Shown: positions 51,373-63,801, counted from the stretch's first letter. The stretch is 64,000 nt of DNA from Dendrocalamus latiflorus (GCA_017311315.1 CM029620.1:5135779-5199778), one strand, 5' to 3'. Notes: a model not told the origin generated them from the letters alone. A program made the numbers and translations.

Positions 51373-51471
51373 CATTATGTGTTTCTCCAGTTGCAGCCGC
51401 CAAGTAAGCTCCTCAACTTCCTTCTCTAGTTTACTCTTGGCAGCCTGTAGAGCACCAGTTTCCTTTGCAGC
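51373..51471 (-). pseudogene. Captured class XI myosin exon (coiled coil)
   Basis: A 33-codon minus-strand segment reads [19 protein letters not shown] followed by [11 protein letters not shown]. This is the coiled coil directly after the IQ motifs of plant class XI myosins. It is preceded by an acceptor-like TTTCAG and followed by a possible donor ATG|GTAAAT, so one exon with its intron edges was captured. The rest of the myosin gene is absent. It lies inside the hAT-like element. Confidence 0.8.
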
Positions 51472-52384
51472 CTGAAAGTTGTGAAGAAGTGGCCAAGCAC
51501 TAAAGAAATGAAAATGTTTATCAATATATTAATCAATTAGAATTATACTGAACCCAATGATATGCTATGTTTGATGATTCAAAAAAGCATAAATGCATGA
51601 CCATGATGGTAGGATGGTGTCCTAATAAAAACCCTTGTTGAAGAAGAAGAAATGTTGCAAGATCTAAGCTTCATTCTATTTGTCTAGGATCTCAATTCAT
51701 AAGCAGATGTTCTTGCATCTCTCTTTTCAAAGTTGATGAACCTATTGTTCTCAAACATCACCTATTAACCTTTGTATCTAATATGTTATTCAAGGACAAT
51801 GAACTAACTTGATGGTCAATTGGGCAGTTTACTACTGCATGAACTTGCTTACCCCCTAAGCGACAAAGATAACATAATGAAGGGTGAGCTCAGAAGCTCA
51901 GCCGACCTACATGTCTACACCACAACCAAATCACTGATATAGAAGGATTAGATAAACGGGATGCCTCTAGCACAAGGAACATTGAGATGACAATCGCCAC
52001 ACTATCCTCAATGATAGAAAAAAGAAACGAGACAGTTCGTGACACCATTTTCTGTCAGTAAAAATTTTGAATTCAAAATTATTCAATAGGTGGCCCAAAT
52101 AAAGAGATTGTAATTTTGAGTGTTACACCTTACAATTAATTAATTTCTGTAATTATGTATTGATGTCATAACTATATGTATATTTTCACTTAACCAAACC
52201 CTATGCTAGAATGTAGGAGTTTGGCGCCTTATCCTTCTAGAGGACAACAACCCGGAGTCCCTTGCAGCCCAAGCAAAATTACTGAACAGAATGAAATGCT
52301 AGATCCTACATTCATGAAACCCAAGTGCATATTGCAAGATCAAGTGACAAGTGATCTCATCGGGGGAAGAAGGGGACACAAACC

Positions 52385-52678
52385 CTAGGGTTGGCGAAGG
52401 CTGGAGGGGAACAGCGAAGCGGCTGTCAGGGTCGGCGCCGCGGCGGCGTTGGACAAGGGCGAGGGGGCGGGGGTTGGAGGAGCGGCGGAGGAGAGCTCGC
52501 GGACGAGGGCGGCGAGGGCCTCGGGGTTGGCGCCGCGGTCGCAGAGCGCCATGAGCAGCGACAGGGTGTGGCGGTCGAGGCCGGTGTCCAGGATCTGGGA
52601 CATCTGAAATGCCAGCTCTAGCGAATCCTTCGCCTACCTCACCGTTGCCGTTGCCGACGCCGCCGCCTCTGTTTCCAT
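52385..52678 (-). pseudogene. Captured MOZART1/GIP1-like gene with one in-frame stop
   Basis: From ATG 52678 the minus strand encodes a short Ala/Thr-rich start, then TAG at 52634-52636 (codon 15). The conserved MOZART1 domain follows without further breaks: AKDSLELAFQMSQILDTG, LDRHTLSLLMALCDRGANP, EALAALVREL, and an Ala/Pro tail ending at 52385. MOZART1 (MZT1; GIP1/GIP2 in Arabidopsis) is a ~70-aa gamma-tubulin-complex component that recruits microtubule nucleation complexes. The domain is essentially complete and the stop is the only visible lesion. Translation from Met at 52603 would give a 72-aa protein lacking the first helix residues. Its position between hAT-type ends marks it as captured cargo. 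Confidence 0.8.
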
Positions 52679-53156
52679 CTCGGGCGGCACCGTCGCTTCC
52701 GGCCTCTGGTAGGTAGTAAGCTCTGTTTCGAGTGCGGTGCGTGGTAGCACGGCACGATAGGTGAAAGCTTGGTTTTAGTAGGGAATCGCCAGAGATGGCC
52801 ATCCCTAGGAATGAGGAGACGAGGGCACGAGGCCGAGGAGACGAGGGCGAGGTCGCGAGGAATGAGTGAGTGCGACGGCTGGGGAGTGAGTCGAGTAGAT
52901 CGAGAGGCGGCGTGGTATGGAGCTAGGGTTTTCTATTTTATTTATTGGGCTGGTCCACATGTCAGATCGCGGGTAAATGGGCGAGACGGGTACGGGTGGA
53001 GCTCACCCATACCCATACCCGTTTACTCGATGGGCAGAGAGTTCCCCCCTATTTTCATACCCGTGGGTAAAGAATATATCCCATACCCGGCTCCATTAGG
53101 ATATTTACCCACGGGTACACGGGTAAACGGGCACAATTGCCATCCCTACCCATGGG

Positions 53157-54331
53157 TCACACTTTCCATTATAAATGCTCAATATGCAATGCAATGATTG
53201 TTTGTATTCTTCATTATTAGTTGATATACTCATCATTCTTTCATGGTCATCATCATCAATTCATCATAAGCATGTGAGTAATATAAAATAGATATAGTCA
53301 TATAAATCATCATTGCAAGTATTCAACCAATTAAATAACAATTTCAACACTTAAATTACTATTCTACCATACACTTGTCTTTCTAGTTGCGATGTTCGGG
53401 ATGATTTGAAAATAACAACACACCCGACACTACTCTCATATAGTAAATATTCAATCTCAAAACAAGCTATATCCAAATAAAACAACACTTAATTGACAAC
53501 GCTCCTATATGCACCCTAATTCCACAACTTTCCCTCTTTACTGGATAGTCTTCCTTGTTGTATTGACACTAAAATTATCGTAACTTTTAACTCCCACATC
53601 GTATTATAACAAACCATACCAGTTCTGGAATTTATACAAAATTTTCTATAACTTCTTAGTTAATCAAATATCCAGATTAAATCATCTAAAACCTCGTTTT
53701 TAACACAGAAGACAAATATATTATCTTCTGGACAGCAGATTTAATAATTTTATATCTTTTAATCTACACATGCAAATATATTGAACCATTATATTTTCAA
53801 AAAGTACATGAAATTATCTACCACTTCCTAGTTATGCCCAAAATTTAATCATACCATTAAATCAGTCTAAATAGTGTTTTCCCACGACTGCGTGCAGCAG
53901 CAACCGGTTCTAGACATCAGTCTTCCAAAATTCGTAATTTCTATTCTACTTGTTCGAAAATCATGTTCTTGGACTCTCTGAAATTCTTAATAATTTACCT
54001 ACACTTTTCATGTAGATCAGATCCTCAAATTATTCTATCTTCTAGTTTTAATCTATAGATTGATACGTACTATCAAAACACAATAAATTTATCAAACAGC
54101 AATCTTACAAAACTCATATCTCAAAATCTACTCATTAAATCGACATAAATAAAAATTGTACAGAAAGCTATCAAAAATCCTCTACAACTTTATAGTAGAT
54201 GTTATTCCTAAATTCCGTCCATACATTACTCGTAATCACAATACAATAGATTAAACCAATCTACTAACCGATCCCTCTAAGGAACATGCATAACATCTCT
54301 CTCTAATATGAAGTCTAATATGTAATTAAAA
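53157..54331. other. AT-rich intergenic sequence
   Basis: No coding frame or defined element was recognised. Confidence 0.4.
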
Positions 54332-54605
54332 TCTTTACTATTATAAAAGTGTGAGTTGATGGTTGGTTCATTCTCCCTCCTCTATTCTCAACCATCTGAT
54401 TTGATCTGGACCATTCGTCTCTCTCCTCCTCTCTCTCAGAATATAACCGCCCACCCCCTTCACTTTTCCCATCTCCTCACGCATTTTGGCCACTCTTCTA
54501 TCTCTGTCGTTTGCTCTACAATGTTTGATGTGTGAAGTTGGTCAGGCAGTAAGTTTCGTCTCACTATTTTTATGACTTCGTTGTAACGCACGGGTCTCTA
54601 ACTAG
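54332..54605 (+). mobile_element. Short non-autonomous Helitron, 274 bp
   Basis: The 5' end TCTTTACTATTATAAAAGTG follows an A, and the 3' end is ...CTAACTAG followed by T, as expected for insertion between A and T. A near-palindrome CGTTGTAACG and CACGGG lie just before the 3' end, as in many grass Helitrons. There is no coding capacity. Confidence 0.75.
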
Positions 54606-54606
54606 T

Positions 54607-55094
54607 AAACCAAAACAAAGGAGAAAACCATACTGTTATCCCGGTGAGAAACACCAAAATTTACAATCCGTTCCTCACAATTTTGTTCTTTTTTCTCTTT
54701 TCCTTGACGTTGCCCTACTGTTCCTGTCTATTTTTTTTCTTCACGCCGCGCGTGCTATGGCCGTCCAGTCGCGTGCGGCGCATGCTGCGGATGGTCGACT
54801 GCCGGCATCACGGCGCTTGCCCGAGCTTGGCGCGATGGCGCTGTAGCGTGGCTTCCTTAAGCGGGTGAAGTCGTGCGTGCAGCACAAGCAAGTGGCCTTG
54901 GCGAGATGCATGGGTGACTCATGCTGGAGTGGGCGCTTGCTCACGCGTGGATGGCCGGCTGGCGCGTGGCATCGACCGACGCAGACCCGCTGGCACGCGA
55001 TGGCGAAGGGTGAATCGCGCCCTTGGCGGCGCGCGGGCAAGGCATTGGCTGCGACGTTGCTGGCGTACGCGCGATGGGAACCGGCGGCGGCGTG
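54607..55094. other. Intergenic, GC-rich chance frames
   Basis: Open frames on both strands at 54740-55160 show no domain. No gene is supported. Confidence 0.4.
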
Positions 55095-55102
55095 ATGCAA
55101 AG

Positions 55103-55274
55103 CAGTGGCGGATCTAGGAAAAATTTTAGGAGGGGCTGAACAAAAGCGATACAGTGACATAACTCCACTATGCCCCTCCTACACCATACATCCATAGCTA
55201 AAAATTTATGGGGGGCTCCAAGGGTTCGGTAGCGGTAGGGGGGGCTCGAGCCCCCCCCCGCGGATCCGCCCCTG
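55103..55274. mobile_element. hAT-type MITE, 172 bp
   Basis: The ends CAGTGGCGGATCTAGG and (reverse) CAGGGGCGGATCCGCG are inverted repeats. ATGCAAAG occurs on both sides (55095-55102 and 55275-55282), an 8-bp duplication. Confidence 0.82.
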
Positions 55275-55609
55275 ATGCAAAGCGATAGAAGTGACGGCGT
55301 ACGGAAAAAAGAAAAGTGGCTAGGGTTTTCCGAGAGATTTGGGTTTCTCCCTTCTCTACATGTTCTCTATTTAACTTGTCATGAGATTCTAATCTTACCG
55401 TAACTTTTTGTACAACTTGTTTCAAGAAACAAATGGCTGCACTAAAATTCCACACATCCCTTTTTATATATATCATCTTTTCTCTATTTATGCACAAGTC
55501 CCTAAAAGAATATTTCCAGAATATTACACTACCCTTTCATGATATGGTTAAAATTGCATGGGGGTAAACCTAATGAAGCTCTGGTTAGGATATCTACAGT
55601 GTGTGGAGG

Positions 55610-56512
55610 CCTAGTATAAGGTTGTTAACAAGTGTGTGGCTCGAGTGAGCACCGTAGACTAGGCTTGAGCTTGATCCAAGCTTAGCTCGAGCAAGTCTAG
55701 GTTGGGCCTTGAGCTTAGAGATGGGCTCGAGCTCGGCACGTGCAAAGCTCGAACAAGTTTGAGCTTGGTGGTCTGGTCATGCGGGAGGAGGTGGTGGCCG
55801 ATGGTCCTCGAATCCTTGGTGGTCAGTGGTGATAGTGTCGATGTTGGTCCCAGCTGTGAGGGGTGGATCTCGGTGGAGGTCGCCTGGTCTGTGGCATCAA
55901 CAATATTTCAATGGTAGAGTTGCGGTTGGAGCCGATCTTGTCATGGAGGTCAAGGTTGTTAGGGAGGGGGCAGTAGTGATGTGCGCTACGCATGGCTGGT
56001 GTCACCGACATAGGGAGGATAGGAGGTCACAGTGGAGGCATGGTGGTGAGGGGTATGCTCAGATGGTCAGCGGCCAGCACGACGAGATGAGTTGGCGTCG
56101 GTATGAGCATTGAGAGGAGGATAGAAGATGGGGAATAAGGTTGAGGTAAGGGAGGTTGCTAGGGTTGGCTTGGCCAGTTGTTGCCATGTGGGGAGATGGG
56201 GAATAGGGAGAAAATGCGGGTTTGCTAATTTGGACCTTGGGCCGATAGGCCTTGGGAGTTGGAAATAAATTGAATTGGGTGGATGGAAGGGTTGGGCAAG
56301 CAACTAGGCTGAGAAAAAATCATACGGGATTTCAAATATTCATGTACATGAGCTTAATCGAACTATTTTGATAGAGCTTGTTAAAAGCTCACGTGCCTTC
56401 GTCTAGGCTCAAGCTTGGCTCATTTGGAGCTAGAGCAAAGCTCAAATTGAATTTAGAGTGAGCTGAGCTTAAGCAGCTCGCGAGCCTTGAGTTTCATTTT
56501 ATAGCCCTAGCC
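55610..56512. mobile_element. Degenerate hAT-like remnant with GAGCTCGAG-type motifs
   Basis: Both edges are rich in GAGCTTGGCTCGAGC / GCTCGAGCTCGG variants. The right edge ends TTTTATAGCCCTA, the inverse of the TAGGGCTATAAAA start seen in some hAT families. The middle (55780-56200) is a GGTGG-rich stretch with no domain. The left border and target duplication are not resolved. Confidence 0.4.
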
Positions 56513-56519
56513 ACATAGC

Positions 56520-57130
56520 CTCTAAGCTGGGATCCACTAGTGGTGTCCAAGCTTAGCACAATTCCTCATAAACATTCAGTTGCCTCTAAGGTTGGATCCA
56601 TACCTGAATAAATTAAAAGCAAAAACAATTTCTCTCTCACCTCTATTCACTAACCCCTTTCTAGCAAATGGGCCCAACAAGATTAGAGGTTGCTGCCATT
56701 TCCCTTGCAATGTTTGGAGACAGGCTCTAAAGCTCTCTCTCTCCTCAGGCAAAAAAAAAAAACACCTAGTGGATGCTCAGAAGAACTAGATCTTGTGCAT
56801 CATAAACAACTAATTCAATACTCATGCCTTGCTAGGGATAAAACAAAATCATATTACCCTAGCACGTGAAGTCATCATTGGCGGGCTTGTATTTCTCCTC
56901 ACACTCAGCTCCGTCACCACGCTCGGCCACGCTCCATCTTAGCCATTGTGCCTCCGCGGCCATTGTTGGTCTAAACCACACCCTTAGCGTTGTTGCCACT
57001 CTGGTTGAAAATTTTGAGAGGGGCATGTTGTTAGGATAAATTAATTTGTTTTGTTTGAGGTGAGTTTTTTTTGGACTACTGAAGGGGAGGTGGGAGGAAG
57101 AAGATATACCATCACCACCACCAACTTCAT
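56520..57130. other. Intergenic sequence
   Basis: No gene or defined element was seen. Confidence 0.4.
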
Positions 57131-57258
<128 letters not shown>

Positions 57259-57259
57259 T

Positions 57260-58544
57260 AAATTACATAAGGCACCTGGGTGCCACATCAAGAACCATCT
57301 GATACACGTGTATGATCAATGCGAATTTTGGAGTTTTGGTTTGAAAATATTTTATACTCTTGATATATTTATGCAAGTGAGTTTTGAATTTGGGTTAAAC
57401 TAATTTGATCTACATTTGAATTTAGTGCAACCATGAAATTAGCTCAAACTAGTTAAAATAAAGTTGAATTTAAGTTTTTCAATGTTTGATATCTCAAATA
57501 AACTTTTTTTATGGGTATATGAAAATACTCGTGTTGAATGTCACGTATCTTAAAGCACATCAATAGATATTGATTTAGGTGCCTAAGCATAGGACCTTTT
57601 GTACTCTCAAGAGTATGTACTCCCATACCTCTCTACTGTTGATCAACTTCGAGATATGATGAGACTAAATGGGTGCTTTTTCTTGGATATATCCATTAGT
57701 AGCCACAATACTTTCATTAACCAGTGGAATTAATTAAATCAAAATTTTAATATGGCTGCATGCAGAACTACTCCCTTGAATCAAGCGAACGTGAATGTTA
57801 GTTTGTTGCATCGTGCATTTGGGCATGAGAGTATCAGGCTACTAGCATTTTGATATCCATTCATTCGGAGTATATCTGAGGAGTATATGTCTGAAACTTC
57901 ATTCCAAAAAAGACGTATAATACTACCAGAGGAAGTAGAATATGCTTAAACTCCATTCCAAAAAAGGAAGTATGACACTAAGTGAGAAAGTACTTTATGT
58001 ATGTCTTGGGGAAGTAGTATATCCGTGAAAGTAGACAAGTAGTATGATACTACGTGATCCTATACTACTAGAGAAAATATTAGTATGATAGAGGGTGTGT
58101 GGAGATGCCAAGCATGAGGGAAAAACTCAAAAAATATACAAGACCCATAAGGCCATAAACAATGAGAGGGGAGCCATGTTTTAGTAAAATGGCATACACC
58201 ATTTTTTATCCAAACTATATATACTCTTGCTCTCTCAGAAATTCGAGATGCATACAAGGGTGCTTTTCTACAAACTCCAGTTAAACTAACAAGAAACTAA
58301 AATAAGTGCTTTTATGACTTGTGAGGGGTTTCCCACTTGAAGTATACTAATTAGGTGTTAATTAAATTAATGAGGGTTAGATATTAATTGAAAATAATCA
58401 GTAATTCCATAGTATTTACACTAATTTTTAGAGTGCAAACTGAATTAGAAAATATGATAAACTATAACTTTATATATATGTGTATGCATGGCCATGTGAG
58501 TAATTATTTTAGTTGAAAGTAAGTTCGATGGTTTGTCACTGACG
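57260..58544. other. AT-rich intergenic sequence
   Basis: No coding potential. The segment from 57900 to 58070 repeats 'gaagtagtatgatac' type words. Confidence 0.4.
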
Positions 58545-58760
58545 CACTACCACAAAACATGCCTTTGTAACACATTGAGAAATGTGTTACAAGGAAATAT
58601 TTCAGTAACGCATAATATATGTTACACGGGCAGGCTGTAACACATACTCCATAATATGTGAAAAAGTGTTACCGAGAAGTACTACAAGAACACATAGTAT
58701 GTGTTACAACGATTTTGTTACGAAGACACACTATAACATACTTTATATAGTGTGAAATAT
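58545..58760 (+). mobile_element. CACTA-type terminus with TGTAACACAT repeats
   Basis: CACTACCACAAAACATGCC is followed by repeated TGTAACACAT / ATGTGTTAC motifs in both orientations, the layout of a CACTA end. This is a different family from the element at 316. The opposite terminus was not found in the window. Confidence 0.55.
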
Positions 58761-60417
58761 TTTACAAAGAAAGATTGCAAACACATCATTTCTAGTTTTG
58801 CTCTCGAATCCCCCATGTAACAACATTTGAGGCATAGGAGAAAAAATTATTAGCAAATGTACGAGTAAATTGTTTATTGATACAATGTATAAATATGTGG
58901 ACTCAAACTTAGTTATCTTACCTGAAAGGTGAGTATACAATCTAAGAACCAACTACCCTCAATACATCTTATTTTTGTTCAATTGGGTACAACTTACTAG
59001 ATATATTTGAAAGCATTACATAATGCTTAGAGCTATCCATAAGAAATTTGGCCACTATAAAATTCATCTTATGTTAAAATCTATACATAAAAACTCCCTA
59101 TCTAAATTCCTACAAAGCCGAGTGTCTATGCGATGCTATGGGATCCAAATAAATAGCAAGTTCAAATATATGTACATATGTATGCATGTTGTGTAAACAT
59201 CCATTGCACCACAACACATTATTCTCATAAAGGCCATCCATATGAAACCGTCAATCTGGCATTCATCAATGATAATATTGGGCCTCTGTGTATCCAATTC
59301 CATCCTCGCACATACACAAGTAGTCTACTTTAATAGGACAAGTTTCTGTCAAAATATATACAAAATGTTTCTGTTCATCGACAAATGAGTTCATGTCACA
59401 TTTGAGCACATTACAAAAGGATTGCACAAACATAATTGTGGTTAGCAAAGATGTCTTAGCAATGTTTGCTAACAACTCAATCCGAAGAAGCCAACTGAAA
59501 GCAACAAGCTTCGTGTTGCCAAATGCACATAATGTTACCACATACGTCTAATTCTATATGTTCTCACAAAATTCTTTGATTTTTGATCCATTTCATGAAT
59601 TGTTCATGGTATTCTTGTGTCTCGATCAATCAGTGGGGATCACCCATATGTAAAATTTCTCACCACTTAATCTTTCAACCTGCATAGACAAATAAGATTG
59701 GATGTAAAATTGCCATTGTCTCAAAGAGTGTAGAGAAAATTTAGCAAGATTGAAAGATGAGAAGATGAGAAGATGAAAGTACTAGTGTGTAGCAATATGC
59801 ATTTAAATGTCTAGAAGTAAACGGGAAAATAGATTAATAGTTTGGTAGATTCAGCCTTGCATTAGCTTTATTGCCTTGCAACTTCCTACAGAACGGGCAA
59901 TGACAAACCATTTACACATACATACTTATAAGACAAAATTATATTCAGCCAGCAGCACTAACTGCAGTACTAATGTAAGTCAGCATAGATAGATCCATAT
60001 GCAAATCAATAATTGGCATAAAAAAGGGTTTCATATATCATATATTTTCACCAGACCATCTGCATGTTGGATCTTCAAAGATGATAATAGTTCATACAAA
60101 ATAGCAATGAAACTGGTTCATGACCAACAAAGTTGATGGCAACCATTCACACATATATTTCTTTGTCGTACCAATGTAGTAGCTTACAGGTAAACAATAT
60201 ATACTGGAAATCACATTCAACATTTGTGTTGTCAAAAATATTTTTTAATGAATTACTAAGTAAAATGCTTGCCAACATTCAACACTGAGCTTTAAATGAG
60301 ACAACGCATTTAACGAAATGACATGATTACTCAAGAATATGGATATGGACTATGGAGATACTATCATACAACATTAGAGAATCATACATTTATGCTTTCT
60401 ACCATCATGGAGAGATT
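58761..60417. other. AT-rich sequence, probably interior of a decayed CACTA element
   Basis: Only short frames occur (for example minus strand 59266-59541), without a recognised domain. The link to the CACTA end at 58545 is inferred from position. Confidence 0.3.
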
Positions 60418-60800
60418 AAGAAGGAGTTCTTCGATAAAAGAAAGAGCACTGTCAACTAAGCGTGTCAATTGATCCATCTGCACAGCTATTCCTTGAGTCT
60501 CCATCAATACACTGTTGAGGAATTCATAGGCTAGTTCATGGAGTTACATCCAAATGTTTTATCCAAGTACCCAATCATGTCAATAAATCAGACTACTAGA
60601 CCAAAATGGTTGCAAGAAGATTAGAAAGCAGATTAACATCATAATTATGGACTGTATTAGAAAAAACAGAAACCCTGGAACTAGAAGAGGGTAAGAAAAT
60701 ACTTGTTTGGATTTTCCAATAGTAGATAGTGCTGAGAGCTTCTCATTGGTAATTTTTACTTGTTCTTGTGCTGCCAGAGTATTCCGCTGAAGCTTTGAAT
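60418..60800 (-). pseudogene. Possible transposon-derived coding remnant
   Basis: Two minus-strand exon-like segments occur. One reads NTLAAQEQVKITNEKLSALS at about 60700-60790, ending at a GT. The other reads METQGIAVQMDQLTRLVDSA at about 60418-60510. They are charged and helical like C-termini of TnpA-type proteins and lie between a CACTA end (58545) and a MULE fragment. The assignment is weak. Confidence 0.3.
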
Positions 60801-60828
60801 AGGCAAAAAATACATATAGAACTAATGA

Positions 60829-61095
60829 ATTTTTGTTATAAATAATCCATATTTTATTATAAATAACAGAAATATACCTGCGCGAATATTTTTTTTTATA
60901 GAAATGGGCTCTAGTCACCGAACCGTTGGGCGACTGGAACCTATCGCCCAGCGGCCACATGACACGCAAGCAATCCACTGGCCGTTGGGCGACAGGATCC
61001 AGTCGCCCAACTGTTCAGTAACTGCAGCCTATCACCCAGCGGCTGGGCGACTACAATTATTGTCGCTTGGCTATGCAGCGATTGCAAACAAGCCA
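60829..61095 (+). mobile_element. Fragment of the GGGCGACTGG Mutator-like family
   Basis: 60829-60945 matches the TIR of the element at 17621 with moderate divergence (AAATAATCCATATTTTATT..., then GGGCTCTAGTCACC, then CGTTGGGCGACTGG). It is followed by more CCGTTGGGCGAC repeats. No second TIR was found. Confidence 0.65.
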
Positions 61096-61099
61096 TAGT

Positions 61100-62350
61100 G
61101 TGGGTTAATCTATTTGTGATTTTTGTAGATTAAGAATGGTATCATCTGTTGGATTCGCAATAAGAGTTTGCGATCACTGTATGTTGTTGTATTGCAAGAA
61201 ATATCGTGAATTTTTTTAAGAATGATTGAAATAACAACGATCGGTAAGTACGAAGGTAAATGATATTGTGATGTAATCGAAAATTTGTACACGGAGGATA
61301 ACTTGTTTGTTAATGTTGTTGGATGATTTAATATGCGAATAATTTAATGCAAAAATACGAGGAAATATACTTGTCCGAATTAAAATAGACTTTATAGTAT
61401 AGTTGGAAGTAACACGGCGCGTAGGGTTTGATTACATGCATAATAAAGAGTACTATATATGACGCAACAAACCGAACTGCTACTACGATACATATGCGCC
61501 TTTTTGGAATGGAACTAAATTTGACCTTCGGGGAAGTAGTTAGTGCGGGACGGCCCAACGTACTGTGTGGACCGGGGCTATTTTTCCTTCCTTGCGAGCT
61601 CAGCGGTGAACTCCTTGATGACCTCTTTTGCCTTGGCCACCATTTTCCTCTTTTTCTCGCGTTCCCTCTCGTGAGCACTCCCTATACGTGCATGCCTCAA
61701 GATGAGTTTTCATCTCCCGATGTAAACACTTAGTTTGCTCATCCTTATAGCGCTCATCCTCCTAGATCTCGTAGGACCTTTTGACATTCCATTCCTCGAA
61801 GTCGATAGGGGTTCTGAGGACTGTGGGTAAATAGGAGAGATTGTTAGTGCATACTTTAAAGGAGAAAAAGTTAGGGGGAACATAGTGTAACTGGTCCTTA
61901 CCAATTGCCAATAGCTGGTGTTGTCCTTATGGCGATCAGGATAGTTACTAGAGTAGTTTGCACAATCCCAATAACGCATACTCAGGCTGAGGCGGTGCTT
62001 AGATTTAAAGAACTTGCACGGGTCCTGGCACCAACATAGGGACGACGTCTCCCCCTCGGGCGGGTGTTGCGTCGAACGCTTGGTAGGAACGTTCGAAATG
62101 AGGTTGTTGCTATGGGTGACATCATTGCGGGGAGCTGACCTCGAAGCATGCTTGGCTTGTTCGGCCTAGCCTGTAGCAGCCTTTGCTTTTTCATCGTGGG
62201 TGGCAGTAGACCGTGCTAGTTCGCGGGTCTCCCCCCATTGCTTTTATCATCTTGCCCCATTGCTTCTTCTACCTTTTGTCTACCCCGGTGTAGTGTTGGA
62301 TTTGCTTGTGTAGTGGTCTCTCTCAAATCTCTTCCACCTCCTTTTAATGG
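61100..62350. other. Intergenic, possible decayed coding sequence on the minus strand
   Basis: Minus-strand frames at about 61560-62190 contain charged stretches broken by stops. No domain can be named. Confidence 0.35.
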
Positions 62351-62359
62351 GCCTCATGT

Positions 62360-62815
62360 GGTCTTCTCGCTGCATAAAGCTGCCTCACCTGGTGTAGTCA
62401 CTATGTAAAACTGGCCTATGTGGTCTTGTCGCTGTCTAAAGCTACCCATTGTGGTCTTATCGGTACGCAAAACTGGCCAGTCAGGTCTTCTCACTGCACA
62501 AAGCTACACCCTTTGGTCTTGTCACAATGCAAAGCTAGCTCGTGTGGTTTTATCACTATGCAAAGTTGTCCTATCTGGTTTAGTCACTGTGCAAAGCTGG
62601 ACCATCTGGTCTTCTCACTACACAAAGCTAGCCCGTGTGGTCTTGTTGTAGCGCAAAGCTGCCACGTGTGGTCTTCTTACTGTGCAAAGCTGGCCCCTAT
62701 GGTCTTGTCGCCGCGAATAGCTACCCCGTGTGGTCATGTAGCTGCGCAAAAGCTGCTCCATGTGGTCTTGTCACCTCACAAAACTACCCCGTCTAGTGTA
62801 GTCACTGCACAAAGG
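62360..62815. repeat. Minisatellite, ~35-bp unit
   Basis: There are about 13 diverged copies of a unit like TGTGGTCTTGTCGCTGCGCA + AAGCTGGCCC. The open frames across it are products of the period. Confidence 0.85.
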
Positions 62816-62819
62816 TTGC

Positions 62820-63797
62820 ACACAACGCAGTTTGTCAAAAAACACTGCGACACCCCACGGGCTATAAAACGTATGCCCCGAGCCATTGATAGTAGGAACA
62901 ACTATCTTCTCCATCCTAGAGTAAGATAGCATGACAAACACCGAGGGTCCAATCGAGCATAGGTGATGAAGACATCTCGATTGGTCCGATTACATGAGCA
63001 CGAGCTAAAAGATTAATCAACAGGTGAATTCGCTCCTAATTAAATTTGGTTTTGATTTACATGAGAGCTGGCTACTACCCAATGCTAGTATCTTAATTGG
63101 TCTTAGTTTTGTGCAGAAGGAGACGTTGGGATGCCGAAGCCAGAAGAAATCAGCACGTGCATGCAAGGAACTCAAGGCGGGCCGTAAGGAGTTGGTGGTT
63201 TCTTTAGTTGCTGAGCATAGCAAGAACAAAAGGCCAACTCACGTGGCCTAAAAGCCCACAACCGTGCATCAAGTCTAGCCAAAGCTATGATATTAAGAAC
63301 ATTGATTAGGCTATGTGTTTGGACCACATGTTTTTGTTTTAGCATTGCTGGTTTCAGTTTTGAGTCCGTATAGGATTGTGTTTTGGATATCTTGGCCGAA
63401 CAGGATGCAAGTCGGCATTAGGCCTGTGAGCTATTGATTTGTGGGTGCGTGAGTTAAATACCAAGGTTCTCCTTTTGTAACGACAAACAACCATAAATGA
63501 ATCTATTATTTTCAGAGAGCTATACGCTTGTTCTTCCTAGGGTTTGGCATATACTGCAACCTAGAGGAGAATTGGGCATTCTCCACCCCGTTGTTCTTGT
63601 GATTCCTTACGATTTGTAGGAGCAACGACACATTTACTAGTGTGGTCGGGTAGATGGGATCACGAGCTCGTGGTTGGGTGAATTCTTTTCTCGCAGATTG
63701 TTGTTCTACCAGTGGTTGGCACCATTGATTCGTCAGGTTGCACGGATCCAAGTTATCGTCATCGATCCTACATCATGAAGATCGGACACCCTATACC
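62820..63797. other. Sequence up to and including a probable LTR
   Basis: The last few hundred bases before 63798 are probably the 5' LTR of a retrotransposon, judged only from the primer-binding site that follows. The LTR start could not be fixed. Confidence 0.4.
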
Positions 63798-63801
63798 ATC
63801 T

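Larger units (their letters stand above)
50836..53148. mobile_element. hAT-like element carrying fragments of two host genes
   Basis: The ends TAGGGGTGGCAAT and ATTGCCATCCCTA are inverted repeats. The 8-mer CCCATGGG lies on both outer sides (50828-50835 and 53149-53156), matching the 8-bp duplication of hAT elements. Both subterminal regions (50850-50990 and 52970-53140) are full of TACCCGTACCC / GGGTACGGG motifs. No transposase is visible. The interior holds, on the minus strand, a MOZART1-like coding region and a myosin XI exon. CCCATGGG is itself palindromic, so the border could shift slightly. Confidence 0.85.

Noticed and set aside
52299..52802. 167-codon minus-strand frame across the MOZART1 region
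   Set aside because: It is in a shifted frame; the conserved MOZART1 residues are in the neighbouring frame.
54741..55160. Overlapping frames of 67-139 codons
   Set aside because: No domain, both strands equally open, partly inside a hAT MITE.
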